DNA from: Ulva prolifera
Taxonomy: Eukaryota; Chlorophyta; Ulvophyceae; Ulvales; Ulvaceae
Reading direction: 5' to 3'
NCBI GenBank assembly: GCA_023078555.1
Contig: CM041198.1
Coordinates: forward strand, 6,610,924-6,674,923
DNA length: 64,000 bases
Part shown: piece after piece, positions 46,781 through 60,362 of the stretch
How the letters are laid out: each line of letters opens with the position of its first letter
Numbering within the stretch: the first letter of the stretch is position 1
Notes under the pieces: generated by a model
Databases searched by the model: none
Seen by the model: the letters and a program-made list of their open reading frames with translations, nothing else
What the model was told of the DNA's origin: nothing
Translations under genes and position numbers: made by a program

Positions 46781-49110
46781 ACAGCCATGCTGTCCTTCTT
46801 AAGTGCATACAGCCACTTGCTGTTATGCTGGGCTTCACAGAGCTGCCAGCGCTGCCCGCGCAGCAGCTATGTGTGCCGAGGCTGATGCAGGGATCGGGCG
46901 ACGAGTGTCAGAGCAGGTGGACCGGGTCTCGTGTGTTGAACTCTGACAAAAAGGCTGCAAGCTCTGCGGAATATCCGACTTAACTGAGTGCATGTCCTGA
47001 GGGCCTCGCAGCTCTGAAGTGTGTCTGAGCCTCTGTTATGTGTGTTTCTGCAAGCTGAGCCTGCTGCCCATTTCTACGATTGCTCGGTCCGGAAGCGTAC
47101 TGCCATGGGTGCATGCAAGGATGGCGTGGGCCCCCGGACCTGCCACAATATACCCAGACCACCCCCAACTTTCAAATGTATCTCAGATGCACAAGTGCAG
47201 GCAAAACACATGTGTAGAGACTACATCCCTTCATGCATACCATCCTTGTGGTTCAATGTGGCTGCTTGCAGGCCACCTTAAGTTGCATGCACACGGCCTC
47301 GCGCCCGGGTCGACGCTAACCGGGTCAACACTTAACGTCCCGGACAACATTCTGCGGTGCTGCTTGCCTCGCTCTTGGCCGAGCTGACGTGTGGTCTTTA
47401 ATTGTGCAGCACCCGAAGCTGACATGTTACCTACTACATCACTTTCTGAAAGCAGTTTCGTTAAGAAAGAACATACATTTTTTATTGAAGCAACTCCAAC
47501 TTTGACCTTGTGCCACCGTGTCTACACTTAGTGGCATGCTTCTGCGCCATTTCAGAGCCAGGGGGGTGGGCACTCGGCCCGCATGCACATCCACCACGTC
47601 CACAGGTAGCGCAAGCACCTCAGAACGCTCTGGAACACGCTTTGAAGAGCTATAGAATGAGAAGAACGACTTGAATCGTTACAAATGACACTGGGCGCTA
47701 CAGATATGGATGCCCAGCGAAACGAGGGGTTCTTGAGTCGAGAATCTTGACCAGAAGTGCTATTTGCCCAGCGCGGCTCAAACAGGCGCCCAGCGCATGC
47801 CCAACGCGCTCAGTGGGCCGAGAACACCTCGAAAGCACCATAATATGTGTTACTGGTGATGATTGATCAGTCATCTGGTGTTGAGTGTCCGTCTGACTTG
47901 ACGATACGGGTCGTGACGACTCGTCAGCGTGGCCACGGCGAGCGACCAGCTCGCCGGGGCTGATCCCCACGATTAGGCATGTATTACTGAACGCTATGGC
48001 TATTATTAAATTTACATTGCATTTGTGTCCATCGGCCGGAACAAGTTGATGAGGACATCATCCTTGCTTCGAGCTGAAAGATCGATATCCAGACTCTACC
48101 TGCGCGAGTTTTACGTGTCGCTATCCGATCAGTACCTGGCCACTAGGCAAGAAGCAGCCAACCACTGGCCGTGTACTACAGCTCGTGGATTCACAAGACG
48201 GACAGGCTGTGTTGAGGCCATCGCTGATGTGTCGTGCAGTGCACAATGCCATGAGAGTGACGCACAAAGCATGATGCTTTGGTTTCCCACACCACGAACA
48301 GCTCTGTCTCACTGGGATATATCATCTGATGCATCAAATCTATGTCTCGTGCACGTTCACAAACATGTCAGCACGCCTACATCTGCTCACATCTGGAGTG
48401 GCTTGCGATAAAACATAGCCGACTCGACACCGGACGTACGAGTCTCCGATTGAATTACTGTGCAGCATCTCATGAAATCATGTCATCTAAACATGTATCA
48501 TGTGTCATGCAGAAAGCCGTTTGAGTGTCACCCAGCTGAATGGTTTCAGTGTCACACAACTGGAACAAGATTCAGCTCGTTAACCACCCATACTTTGGTA
48601 CTGATCTGAGCAGCCAGATGCCGCCTACTCAGTGTGTGATGAGTGTGTCGCTCAATGCACAATGCTTCCTGAGCCATCGAGGCATGTAGACGCAGCGCAA
48701 TAGCATGAACGTCAGCAGGAGAGCTCAAGAGCTGACATCACACTTCTGCGGTGCTTGTTTCGTGCACTGTCGCTTCCCAGGAGGCTGCTGGTGGCGTGCA
48801 GCAAGCCACAAATGACAAAACCGCTGCTGAACCGCGCACAGCACCACCAAATACCAATACAACATCATTATGGGCCATGTATAACTATACTGTATGGTCT
48901 GAGTTCAATGGGCGGGCGCTGGGCAGTGTTGGGCAAAACGTGTCTTTATGCCCAGCCATGCATACGATTTGGACGGAAAAGTGTGACTTTGCCAGGCGAC
49001 TAGAAACAAAGGTATAGTGGCACCCAGGAGGGCCTACTTAGTCTATAGACGTTCTCTACAGCGCTTTCCAGAGCATTCTGAGGTGCCCACGTTCCCGGTG
49101 GACGTGCATG

Positions 49111-49162
49111 AGGGCTGAGTGCCCACCCCCCTACAGAGGGCTGAGTGCCCACCCCCCTACAG
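49111..49162 (+). repeat. 26-bp perfect tandem duplication
   Basis: AGGGCTGAGTGCCCACCCCC plus CTACAG, twice in a row without a mismatch. Confidence 0.92.
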
Positions 49163-49512
49163 AGCCGAGAGTCAGATGAGATGCTCCCTTGGCACACTGT
49201 TTGCTTTCACAATATGGTGTCCATGCCCACATGCCCAGGATCCATATGTGTAGCAAGGAACAATCCAAAGATCACGATAGCTTGGGCCCTTGCATGGCAT
49301 AGCGACAAGGCATTGCAGATCAATGCAACCGGCAGCATATCGACCAGAAATGAGCATGCAAGCATCCCACATGGCTTGCTGGGTATCAGATGCAGACGGC
49401 GATCAGCCACACCATCATGAGTGGCCTTCATGCCACTGCATGATGTGTGAACAGCCGCCGTCACGATAGCACCACTGCCACTTCAGTCGTGGCTAGAAGT
49501 GGCGCAGCGGTG

Positions 49513-49558
49513 GTAAAGTAAAGTAAATCTGAATTTACTGAGCCGTATCCTATTGGAC
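49513..49558 (-). repeat. 46-bp dispersed motif, reverse complement of 10,416-10,462
   Basis: GTAAAGTAAAGTAAATCTGA to CCGTATCCTATTGGAC. Against the 10.4-kb copy it differs by about one substitution and one missing T. No coding context here. Confidence 0.75.
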
Positions 49559-52500
49559 ATTGACAACTCCGAGTCAACGGGACCACATATGCCAACATAT
49601 GTCGTAGTCGTCGAGTCTACATAAGCAATTTCCATGGCAATTCAAATTGCAAGGTACGTCCAGTCAATGAGTGCAAACGGCACTTGAGTGTGAGTAGCCT
49701 GTTGCGCCGCTCCACAGGCCAGGTGCAGGAACACAGGGGATGCATGGCGGCTGAACTTCCGAATTCGTTCCAATAAGTCTGACTACAGCTCGAAACAAGC
49801 GCAAGGTGAATCAATCCACCGTGAATACATCCACCGTGATTCGCCACAGTGAGCAATGTGTCAGAGACTTTATGACTTCTACAGCAGCTAGGCGCTGTTG
49901 CCTTACGCATTTGACCTTCACCCCTGCGGCGCATGCCATCGCGTACGCTATGCTGCTATATGCAACAGCCACCGGTTGTTGTTGATTGAAATAATGTCGA
50001 TGATGGCCTATGACAAAGTCCGAGAGGCAGACATGAAGCTCGGTGTCTCTGTCTCTAGACCACCTATGTTTCAGGCACTGTCCAGCGAACATCAGGATCT
50101 GGCACACAGGCAAGTGTGTGGCAGTCCATGGTGTCGCGGAAACCCGTGTCACGTTGTGAGGTCACCTCATGACCTGCAGGAACCAGTGAAATTTCCTGGT
50201 TGGATTAGTGATGCAGTCGACGGACCCGGGCAGCTGCGGACTGACCAGCCTCAATCTCAGAGGACCCAGCTTTTGTTGCATTCCAGTGGTAGAGCGGTCA
50301 TATCACTGGACTGCCACAAAGTGAGCTCCTGAGCCAAATCTGATCACCTGTCCATGAGCCTCAGAGCTGCAATGGCATGCGCAGGCTGATACCAGTACCG
50401 GCTGGGCGGCACAGCAAGAATGTGCCTCTTGAATCTGCGTCCTAGAGAGACTGCTGGCAAAGGGGTTGATGCATACCCAAGGAAGCATGCTGGGGAGGTG
50501 CCTGCAGCCAGATTGCACTCTGGGTTTGTTTTGTGGATGCATGCATGGCAAAGCTGTGCCTGCTGCCAGGTGGGGTCCAGCTTCAGGTTGTGGTGGACAG
50601 GCAAAGCTGGCTGGTGGGACCATCAAGCACCGCAGTCTGGAGTACCAATGTATGCTTCACTTCACTACGCAGTGATGAGACCAGAATGGCTGCTGGGTGG
50701 TGTTGCAATTTACTTGTTGGGAAAATGTTCTATTCATGGCCTGAGGATGGCTGCCACATCTGACACTCATCTGGACATGATAGTGCACGTGATGTGGTCA
50801 GCAAAAGTCCTGAATGACAACCCAGAGATCGGCAACGACTATGCCGTATGGTACAAGAAGTCTTGCACCGATGCTGTGTGTTTGGCCGTGTGCTGTTGTC
50901 ATGCTGTCTATATTCGATATGCAACACTGTTGCCGTGTGCTTGAGTGGGAACAACAGACAGAGCTGAGGTGCACCAAGCTAGCATGTACACGAAATGCAG
51001 ATTGTGAGATACACTGCTACACTAAGTAAGTAACGGCAGTCCAGACCCTAGTCACTAGTGCATGTTCATTCAGCCCATCGGCATGTTTTGAAAATCCTGT
51101 TGCTCAAACCCCAGGTCTAATACCAGCAAGCCATGTTCAGCAAAGGACGCGTTCAGCAAAGGACACGTCGATAATCCGCTGATGGTCTCCGTTACTGGTG
51201 TTCTGAATTTGGTGTGACCCGTTTGCGCCAGCTATGGTGCCCCGCCATTGGTGTGGCAAAACGTCTGGTGCTTTAGCCGAGGGGACCTTGCAGTCCATTC
51301 AACAATTCGAGCGCACACATCACTGGCCCTTCCACAAAAGGCCTTTCTGTGGATGCTATCATGTAATGTAAGACAGCAAAACGCATCGTGTAGAACGGAC
51401 GCGGGACTTCGCACACGTGCAAGCCTGGGTTCGGATGCTCGAAACCCGACAAAAGAGCACAGCTCGTGTTCTTCGTCGCTGGACCGCCTTCCGCAAAGCA
51501 GCGCACATGCTGCAGTAGACGCAGCAACGTAAAGAGATTTTCAGTGGAGCGTGGCTATGCTGTGTCTTTGAGACAAGGAGCATCGCCACGACACACCCGT
51601 CGGTGTTTTTGGTTCCGAGTTCGAGGTCGCTGGGCAACTTGTCGCCCTTCTCGATAGCTGGCCAGCAGATCCCACTCGGCAGACTTGCTTGAATCAAACT
51701 CTGCGGTTTACTTGTCGGCAGCGAAGCGCACCCACCGCGGCCATGGCTGCATTGGGCCGCCGGAGGTCGACGGTGGGTTTCACGATGGGTGCCCACGTCT
51801 CAGGGACACAGCCCGCATCGTGCAGGATCTTTCTCAAGGATATCCGCACTGGTTAACGAAGCAAGCACATTCCTAGGTGTGCAACGAATGGACACGAAGC
51901 GCACGGAGTGAAATATGCTTCTCCTGGCGTTTCGCAGGAGGCATTCCAGGCTCGGAGGACCTCAGCTGCGCCATCCATATCGTGACATCATCAATCCAGG
52001 TCCCACCGTGACTAAGCAGTTTCCTGAGAGCATATCTATGACATCCGAGAGTCTACGCCATGAGCCGCAGAATTTGGCTAGGTACATCCATATGAGGTCC
52101 AAAACAATGCAGCAACTTGTGACGTATCAAAGTTGACGGGTGCGACTACTCGTGGCCTATGGCGCGCGTGTCACAGTGGTGACACATGGCATGCTCAAAT
52201 TTGGCAGCCACAGGCATCCATGCTTCTACGAACGGCTGCAAGCGAAGGAGAATGTGCTTCACATAACAATAGCATCAGCACGATAGCAATGGAGTGAGTC
52301 TGTTGCGGCTGACATTGCAATGTACTGCAATGCTGAGTACTTGCTCCGGCGATTTATCTGACGTCAGCCTGAACGAATCGTTTGGATCTTGCGGGGATGC
52401 CGCGACACCCCGCAGTGCATGGCGTGAATCCACGTGTACAGGCACTCCGCATCAGATGCTCACGGCTCGTGTGTGAAATCTAGGCAGTCTAGCGCCCGGA

Positions 52501-53506
52501 TCACAATGACTTGCTGGGAAGTATAATATTTATGTCCCAGTGCTGCTCTAGAATTTGGCATATGGCTCAACATGTATTCTAAATTCGCGTCGAACATTTT
52601 GAGGGCATCGTGTAATCCCCACCTAATGAGTGCCTGACGTCATCCAGCCGCATTTGTAGCTCGCAGTATTCGAATCTGCATGGCGCAGGGATATGGTGCT
52701 GCAGCTGCCCGTTCCAGGCCATCCACCCACCTCAACAAGAATAAATACAAAGTGTTGACCAAGGGATGCATATATGTGTGTCAGTCCTGGCTGACTCGAG
52801 TATACCATTAGTGGTTCCAACGTTGCGTTCAACGTCAGCCTTTGCCCTTGACTCTATATTCCATCGCTCGACAGAGAAGACAGTCAACAAGCAACATCAT
52901 GCCGCTCGTAACAGGTTCATGCGTCCATTATCCCTCTCGGGCAGCCGTTTCCAGGCCGAGTGCGTGTTCCCTGCTTGCAACGAAGCCGGCGCTGAATGCG
53001 CGTCACGCCATTCCTCACACTGTCACTTATCACAATTCCTTGAATTTGAGTTCAGAGAACCCGCAATAGGACCTTTGGCTTGGGTTGTGCCGGCTTTTTC
53101 TGGTTGGATGGATGGTCGCTGACACGCAAGCAAACTGCTGCATATGCCTACGCGGAAACACGTACTGTATCCGCACTCGATGTCATTCATATATATTCAG
53201 CTTGACTACAAGGCATATTGAAGTTGTTGCTGTGCTTCCGGTGGTGATGGTCAGCGGGCTGTCGAAAAGAGAGGCGCATCCAGGGCCTGTACACGTGGCG
53301 GGTGCCACGTAGCCATATGCGACAGAGCGTCCCGGAATCCGTTGCACCACGATTACGCCTGGTGGCAGTGGCGATATGATCGTGTCACATCACTTCTTTG
53401 TTCGATTCCTATGATGGCCCTTGTCCCTCCCACTTTATCCCGGGAGTCCCAGGCTGAGGCACAATGCTGACTCTATAAAGTCGTGCTTACGCCGTGACGC
53501 TTGCAG

Positions 53507-54290
53507 GCTCCCCTACATCCCATAGAGATTGCGTGGCGGTTAAAGCCGCTGCATCAGGAGGCTCAAGCGTGTCCCGGCGAGGTCAGCGATACGGAGTTGA
53601 TCAGGAGCTATCCTATGGCGAAGGTGTGGATCCGCATCGACGTACCTACCATCGCAGTCGTACCGTTTTCGTACGAAATGCTACCCACGTGTTGATTTCA
53701 CATCCGCGCTACCGCGCTCGTGGCCGTGCACACGAGACAGGTGTCCAAGGCTCAGGGTTGAAATACGCAGCACCCAGAGCTGTTCAGCTGTCAGGTTTTT
53801 GGTTTGTGACCTTTAGTAGTGGTCATCCCTGACACAGTCACATGGCACAGAAGGTTTCACATCAACCACATGGAATCAGCTGATACTGGTGTCCTGGCAA
53901 TCATCTTGCGCCAGTACCGACACAGCCACACCGCAGGTGCCTGTGCCCCACCCCCGCTGCCTGCCTGCAGATGCACCAAACACTGGCTACCGCAAGATGC
54001 CCCCCGCCGAGTTTGGTCGGCAGCCACGCTCCTTTGCAAAGTTCCCACAGCGCAGCATCCAGGACTGCTACAACGCCTTCCCCGGCGAGGTCAAGAGCAG
54101 CTGCCCCGTGATCCAGAGCCTCGACCTGCCCATGGAGGACGACTTTGCAGACCCGAGCACCGGCAGCCGCCACCGCCCCTCCGCCACAGAGGGGCGCGAC
54201 TCGGCCATGGCCGACCCCGAGTCTGCTGAGGCCGCGCTCAACCGCCGCATGCTCGCCGCGCGCCGCGTGCCAGGCTCCATGGAGCAGTAG
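53507..54290 (+). CDS. Orphan protein, last two exons, 5' end unresolved
   Basis: Exon 53507-53623 (after TTGCAG) ends in phase 1 at a GTGTGG donor with RYGVDQELSYGE. Exon 53971-54290 (after CTGCAG) continues in frame with DAPNTGYRKMPPAEFGRQP, FAKFPQRSIQDCYNAFPGE, SCPVIQSLDLPMEDDFADP and a charged Ala-rich end, LNRRMLAARRVPGSMEQ, to TAG. The last exon is GC-rich, like the confident genes. The first exon reads openly in two frames; the frame chosen is the one whose phase fits. The ATG at 52,899 opens a targeting-peptide-like frame (MPLVTGSCVHYPSRAAVSRP) that could be the N-terminus, but no donor links it. No family recognised. Confidence 0.42.
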
Positions 54291-56518
54291 ACCCTCCGGT
54301 GTGCGAGGCACCGCCTGCACAGTTTGTGTCCTTGAGAGTGAGGAGTGTCTGGTTCGGGGCGCTGCGGCACCTTGCCAACACTCAGAATGGCAGAGCCTTT
54401 CCGGTTGTGCTGTGAGGTCTGACTGTGCGATACCGCCTGGCCTTAGTTCGACAGGGAGGCGGGGACCACGGGCGTGCTGGGTTGTTCACCTGCGTCAGTC
54501 GGAGGTGGGTGCTGGTCCTTGCTGCGAATAGCGCTGTCGTGCAGAGCCTTGGAGGTGTGTTGTTCATGGCAGCACCGGGCAGGCCTGCACAAGAAGAACA
54601 GGATTTGACAGGCCTGGCGAATAAGATTCTGCATTGTTGTGTCTTGTGGAGTTGCCATATGCATCGTGGCGATGTGTCGGTTGCCTGAGAGTGCAGCACA
54701 GTAAGGTTTACGTTTCCGGGATGGGCTGGATTGGGGTGTGGGTGTATGGCTGTGTGAAACAAGAGGTACACTTGTGCAGAGCTGTGAATCTGAGTGTTGG
54801 GTGCTGAGATGGTCATCAAGACCTGGTTTCACAGCGTGTAGATTGAGGCATTCATGTAAACCCAGGTGATCATAACATTGCTCACCATTGACAGCGTGTA
54901 CTGTAAGATCCTTCATACTGCCTGCGGCGTTGTGTGTCACACCGTTGCTCTATCATTGCAATGACATGAAGACAACACGTGTTGAAAATGCTTAGACATG
55001 ACAGGTTGAGCTTTGAATTTAACTCCTATGAAAACTGCCATAGAACGTAGTGTTCCAACACAATGTGGCAGTATCTGCTAGGCGAAGGTTTGTGTTTGAC
55101 TTGTTAATGTTCCACAATATCAATGCCCAGCACACCTCGAATGCCATGGGAACATTGTGTACAGGGGTAACAGTGGGACAGATGCAGATATCAAACACCG
55201 TGTGCAGTCCAGAGGTGGAACCAATAACTAGATTCAACGCGGACACCCTTAATGAAGGTATTGATGACGAGGTTTGGCTTGACTTCTCATATGCCCCACC
55301 AAACAATACCTCAATCTTGAATCAGGTCGTCTTGCCTGCACACACCAATCACCTAGCGCTGATGCTGCCGTCCTGATACAACAGCAGCGTTGCAAGTATG
55401 ATCTCGCATTGCCACGAGGTCACCACTCGGGTCGACGTGCATTCAGATCTGCGCTTTGCACAATCGCAGGGCCTCTTGCGCCCTCAGACCACTGCGACTT
55501 GGTATTTGTGGGCTTGACTTGTGCCTGCCAACTCTGTTGCCTCGGACGGTTGACAAACATCCCAACAGACCTGTGACAAGCTACGCGTAGCTGGCAATTG
55601 CATAGCTAACAATGGGCGTCAACGCCTGTGTGTGCAGCACACCACGCTGCCAATGTCAACATTCGAACTGCCAACTCTGCTCTGAGCTGTGCAAGATTTC
55701 AATCAGTGCCAAGCCAACTCTTTCCTCACCAAGAGGAGGTACATGCCGCCGTTGCATGACAGCAGTTCGAGCATTTCCAAATTCGGAACATGTAGCCATC
55801 TGTTCTTACAATCTGCACACCAAATCTCACCAGTGCAGACCATCACGCACCCACATCCCCTCGCAGCCTAACTCTGATACTTCTCTGATACTTCTCTCGT
55901 ACATTCACGGACACCTGTGACCCACAGTCAATCCATACCACACATGCCAGCGCACTGTGTGCTGGTGCGCTGGCACATGCGCGTCCGTGTAAAACACTCA
56001 AACTGATCCAGTTCACGCCAACACCAGGCCCGCCTTCACCGTCCCGCAGTCCTGCAGCAGAACCAAGAGCCATGTCTCCGCACCGTGAAGATTCTTCACA
56101 CTGTGGAGGCACTCCACAGAATCCATACACAATGACGGGACCTCAACTTCCATTGATACGAAGACAAAGGTATGCATGATGCCATTGGCTCGATAAATCG
56201 TTCGGGCCAGCACCCCCAACGCTCGAACCACCGGACACAACCTGTAACAGTACATGCACGCTTCAGCCTCAGCTGAAACCACGAAATGGCGTGAATTGCT
56301 TCAGGTGATGTCGACCCGCTCGAACCTGACAGTGGAGCCATGGCACCCACGCCACCCCGGCGCCCGGCGTGGCTCTGTGGACATGCAGGACTGCCACACC
56401 TCACCACACTGCCATGACCTGCCACTGCCGCTGTGCCTTCAACAACACTGCCGAGCCCCGTCGCTGCAACTGACAGCCTCTCAGTGGCCGCCTCCTGAGG
56501 TACCTGCTGCGGGGGCCG
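54291..56518. other. Convergent intergenic stretch, no supported gene
   Basis: Lower GC between 54,700 and 56,300. ORFs at 55,050-55,376 (plus) and 55,019-55,306 (minus) overlap each other and neither shows recognisable motifs. Confidence 0.45.
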
Positions 56519-59500
56519 TTAGCGCGGAGTCGTCTGTACACTCGCCATTTCGCCGCTGCTGTCCTGGCGGCCACGCGCCAGCGGCACCCGCAGCGACGCG
56601 AGGCTCTTCCGGAACTCCTCCCGAAGCGCCGCCGCCCGCCGCGCGGCCTCCGCCGCCACGCTGCACTGCGCCACCGCCGCGGCTGCGGCGCCCTCCTGGC
56701 GTGGCGTCGTGGGGATGGTGTCCGCCGCCGCTGCGCCGATGAGGTGGTCGGCGGCCTTGCCGGCCTCACGCGGGCTGACGTGGGACGCGGAGCGTGCGGA
56801 GCGGGGGGTGCGCTGCTGCGGCGGGGTCGGCGGCAGCTGGGAGCGCCGGGGGGACGGAGTGAAGGGGTCACGCACGGGAGGGGCGCCGACGCGGAAGGGA
56901 CTGCAGCAGCGTGCACCAGTCAGCGCCACATGGGTGAGATGTGTGCGGCTGTGGTGCAGACGAGACAAGGCTGCGCATGTGGGGTGTCGACATGCCCGCC
57001 GCCGAGTCTGAACTGAGCCTGCAGTAGATATGGCCAGCTTCTGAGTTTGTTGCTGTATGAGTTTCCAATTGTGAAAAGCTGTGGAGAAGCGTAGTTAGAT
57101 CTGGACCAAAAGCTGGGCTGGGCTCCGATAGCACGAGACGATGGACGCGACAGAGACGGCCATGCATGCCACACCTCGCCGCCCCGGCTCCGCTGTGCAG
57201 GCCACGTGAACAGTTCAGGAAGCAATTCGGCAGGACACGCACTGGACATAGTCCAGTGCAGATTCGGCGGACTCGACGTGTATGCGGGAGGTTGGTTACC
57301 TTTGGCCACGCGCTGCGATGCGGGACTCAACCCAGGTGGATGCTGTCGGTGGAGCGCACAACAACGGCCGGACTATATGGCACCGCTGTCACGATTCATA
57401 TACCTTGCACACCATGCAACACTCACTGAGGCACCCACGATCGCTGGCGGTGTGCCGGACGGGGCAGCCCCGTGATGCAGCGCACAGCACACCTCTGGTC
57501 GTGCTTCCACAAGCTGTGCGTCTTGAGCTGCGTCCCCCCTCTGCCATACGCCGCAGGCACCCGAGGGCTGCAGGCGAGCACCGCGCCGCAGCGGCTGTTA
57601 TCCGCCGCCGCCAGGCTGCCCCCGAGGCGGCCCTCCGCACACCCCTCCGCCGCAGCGTGGCCGCCCGCCGGCCGCGGCGACGGCACCTCGACCGCACTCG
57701 CGCCCCTCCGCAGCGCCCGGCACTCCTCCGGGAGATCCCGCGGCAGCGGCAGCAGGGGGAGTGGGGGCGGCACGTGCGCGCGTTCGGGGGACGGAGGCGC
57801 CAGGGACATCGCGGCGAGCCCGGCGGTGAGCAGCGGCGGCGCGGCACCGCTGTGCTTGCGGGGCGTGGACGCGGAGCGCTTCAAGGCGGGGCCTGCGTCT
57901 GCAGCGGCAGCGCCTGAGCCGTCAGACCAGCACGTGTCGGACCAATGAACGGCGCAGGTGAGGCCGCGTGGAAGACAGAGGCTCGAGACAGACGGGGCGC
58001 GGGAGGCATGCACGCGGGTTGGCGACTCCATGTACGATCAATCACACCATCGCAAATGTTCTGTGTGCGTGTGAATGCACAAACGACCCCGGCTCAACAA
58101 CTCCAATGTGCAGACCAGCAGCGCACAGCTGAACCGGCAGCTCATTCATGAGAGAGCATCAACAGTGCGCTCGGGGCGGCAATGCCTCACGGGTGGAACA
58201 CGCTTCCATGCTGTGAGGTGAACCTCCCCGCATGGCTGTCAATGGGGTCCCTCATCGTGCATGAGCCCGGGCATCTGCGGCCAGTGGGCTAGTGACCAGA
58301 AGCGCACATGCGGTGTATGGAGGCTCAGCTGGGGTGGCATGCGCCAGCTCGCCGGTGGCCAGGCACGCCTGCACTCCGAGCCAGCGCTGCCATCTCGGGC
58401 GGCCGTTGGTCACGGACAGCGAGCGGATTGCGTCCCCGGGAGAGCGGAAGCGGGAGTGGCCGGTCGCTTGGGGCACACCGATGACTGCGGTTGTGTCACT
58501 GTGGCGCTTTGCGGCGGGCGGCACCCTGGTGGGGATGGAGGGCTCCAGTGCACCAGGGACTGTGAACGCCTGGCTGCGTGGCTGATCTGTGGATCCGCTC
58601 TTGTAAGGAGGTGCTGCAGGGAGGAATTGGTGATGGGCATCACGACTGATGGGATTGCTTTTGGCCGTGTTATATGCTGCTGGCCGAATTGTGGAGTCAG
58701 AGGGAGGATGTTCGCCAAGGCTTGATGGCTCTGGTTGAGACTCTGGTTGAGTGGGTGGGTCTGGTATGGGCTGGGAAGAGATGGGGCTGGACAGCAGTGG
58801 CTCAGGAGTGGAGGTCTGGGGCAGGGCAGCTACATTACATGCAGCAGATGGTGGCTGATCTGGCACAGGTGATGAACCTGGCAGAGGAAGCTGCTTTTCC
58901 AACTCAGGCAGAAGGGTCTGAATAACTTGGGGCCAAATCTCTTTGACAACTGCCTGAGCGGCATCAAGTTGCAGCTGTGGATGCAGAGTAGCTTGAGGCT
59001 TGAACTGCATGTGCTTTCCAGAGTTGGGCATGGGAACCAGACAGGCTCAGCTCTCTGGGTTTACTGATCTCTGAGGTGGAGTCAGGACCAGCAATTGCAT
59101 GGCCTGCATGCAGAGTGTGAGCTGGGGGTCATCACCTGAGAAGTGAAAGCTTCTGTGATTGATGAGTGGGAGCCTGCTATACATCCAAACAGCTTGGTGA
59201 AACAGTCACCTTCGTTTGTGTGGCTGGCAATGACCTCCTCCTCAAACTGCTCTTCTACTAGCATAGCATCAGCATTAGCACTGGCGTTGCTGTTGCAGTC
59301 AGTTTCCTGATGACCGATGACATTCATGCATAAACCCGCTGGGCGCCATTCCTCAGCAACTGCTTCGTGAGATTGCACTACTTGCTGGTCTGGACGGATG
59401 CGCCTGCTTTGAGACCTTGTACCAGACCCCGAGGTGGCCGAACTTGCTACATGGCACCTACAATGCACGTTTAAGCGTACGATATCAGACAAGAGTACAC

Positions 59501-59828
59501 TCCTGCCGCTGCCGACCTGGTCATGGCGTTGGCGAATGCGGGCTCGTCATGCCGCTGATCAGGCTGCAAATGGTGGAGTACTGCGATGCCTGAAGCTGAC
59601 CGGCACGCGACGCAGGCGAGGGATCGGTCGCACCCGCACGCATCAGAAAGGCACATACGGTCATTTACGTCATTCATCGACTTCCTGATCTGATTCTCGA
59701 TTTCCTGAATCAAGAAGTTGTCTTGTGAGCGGAGGCGAGACAGCTTACCGGTGCACAGCGCTATCACAGGGCTGTCGAGAGATGCGTACCTTATCCCAGT
59801 CCGACTCATCCAAAGCGAAATAGTTCAT
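56519..59828 (-). CDS. Orphan multi-exon protein, Pro/Ser-rich with helical ends
   Basis: Minus strand. The 3' part is firm: exon 57898-57493 ends in phase 2 at AG/GTGTGC and joins the last exon 56900-56519 (CTGCAG acceptor), giving SPFRVGAPPVRDPFTPSPRR, then SPREAGKAADHLIGAAAADT and a final helix AARRAAALREEFRKSLASLR. Further 5' is an exon within 59031-58252 with AAQAVVKEIWPQVIQTLLPE and a Pro/Ser/Gln linker. Before that is a piece near 59,310-59,130 (EEVIASHTNEGDCFTKLFGC) with a CAG/GTGATG donor. A short first exon, 59828-59790 (MNYFALDESDWDK), is separated by an 85-bp intron from EIENQIRKSMNDVND. The internal joins are not all resolved. Helix-linker-helix layout and low complexity suggest a scaffold or coiled-coil protein, which is inference only. 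Confidence 0.45.
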
Positions 59829-60362
59829 AGTTGCTGATGAGTTGCTTTTTTCTGCGAGCAACCAAAATCAGCGAAGCCCTGGTATGAGTTCACGCCGGCA
59901 AGGGCACAGCTGATGACCGAGCCAATTCGGCATTACATGTACGCACTTGCGAGCCAGGTTCCGTGACAGGGTCAGATTGCTGATAAGTAAGTTCAGCCCG
60001 TGCTTCAAACACTGGTGGGTATCGAGGAATCCTTCGCTGGTACCAGAAGTGCCTTCAGCCACATGCACCGTCGTACTCAAGTATGTGCCACCGACGATCA
60101 GCACGACCGTGCAAAGCAAAGAGCCAGACAGTTCATGTGGGCAGCCCGCTAGCAGCACGCCCTTGCAATGCCGTCTACTTCGATAACGCGGACGCGGCGC
60201 CTGGGGCCGCGGATATAAGAGCCCCCAGCTGTCTCAGAGACTTGATATGCGATCCAATCCGATGCACTGCAAACTGAGATACGCTTGCTGATGATGCAGC
60301 CCACATTTCCGTCGAAATGTATGCAAAACCGGACTGGTGCGCGCTAAGCTTTCGCTGCACGC

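Larger units (their letters stand above)
43500..53506. other. 10-kb stretch without a defensible gene
   Basis: Many ORFs of 60-175 codons occur (for example 50,420-50,944 plus, 45,424-45,939 minus, 48,025-48,411 plus), but they overlap on opposite strands, lack recognisable motifs and show no splice-compatible partners. The stretch carries repeat copies at 43,760, 44,875, 46,651 and 49,513, a hairpin at 45,980 and a 26-bp tandem pair at 49,111. Small unrecognised exons cannot be excluded; the ORF at about 45,150-45,367 (ELAELNDRVHITVCTAGGAD) is the most protein-like. Confidence 0.45.

Noticed and set aside
50420-50944. 174-codon plus-strand ORF
   Set aside because: Trp/Cys/His-rich without recognisable motif, overlaps other frames, no splice partner.
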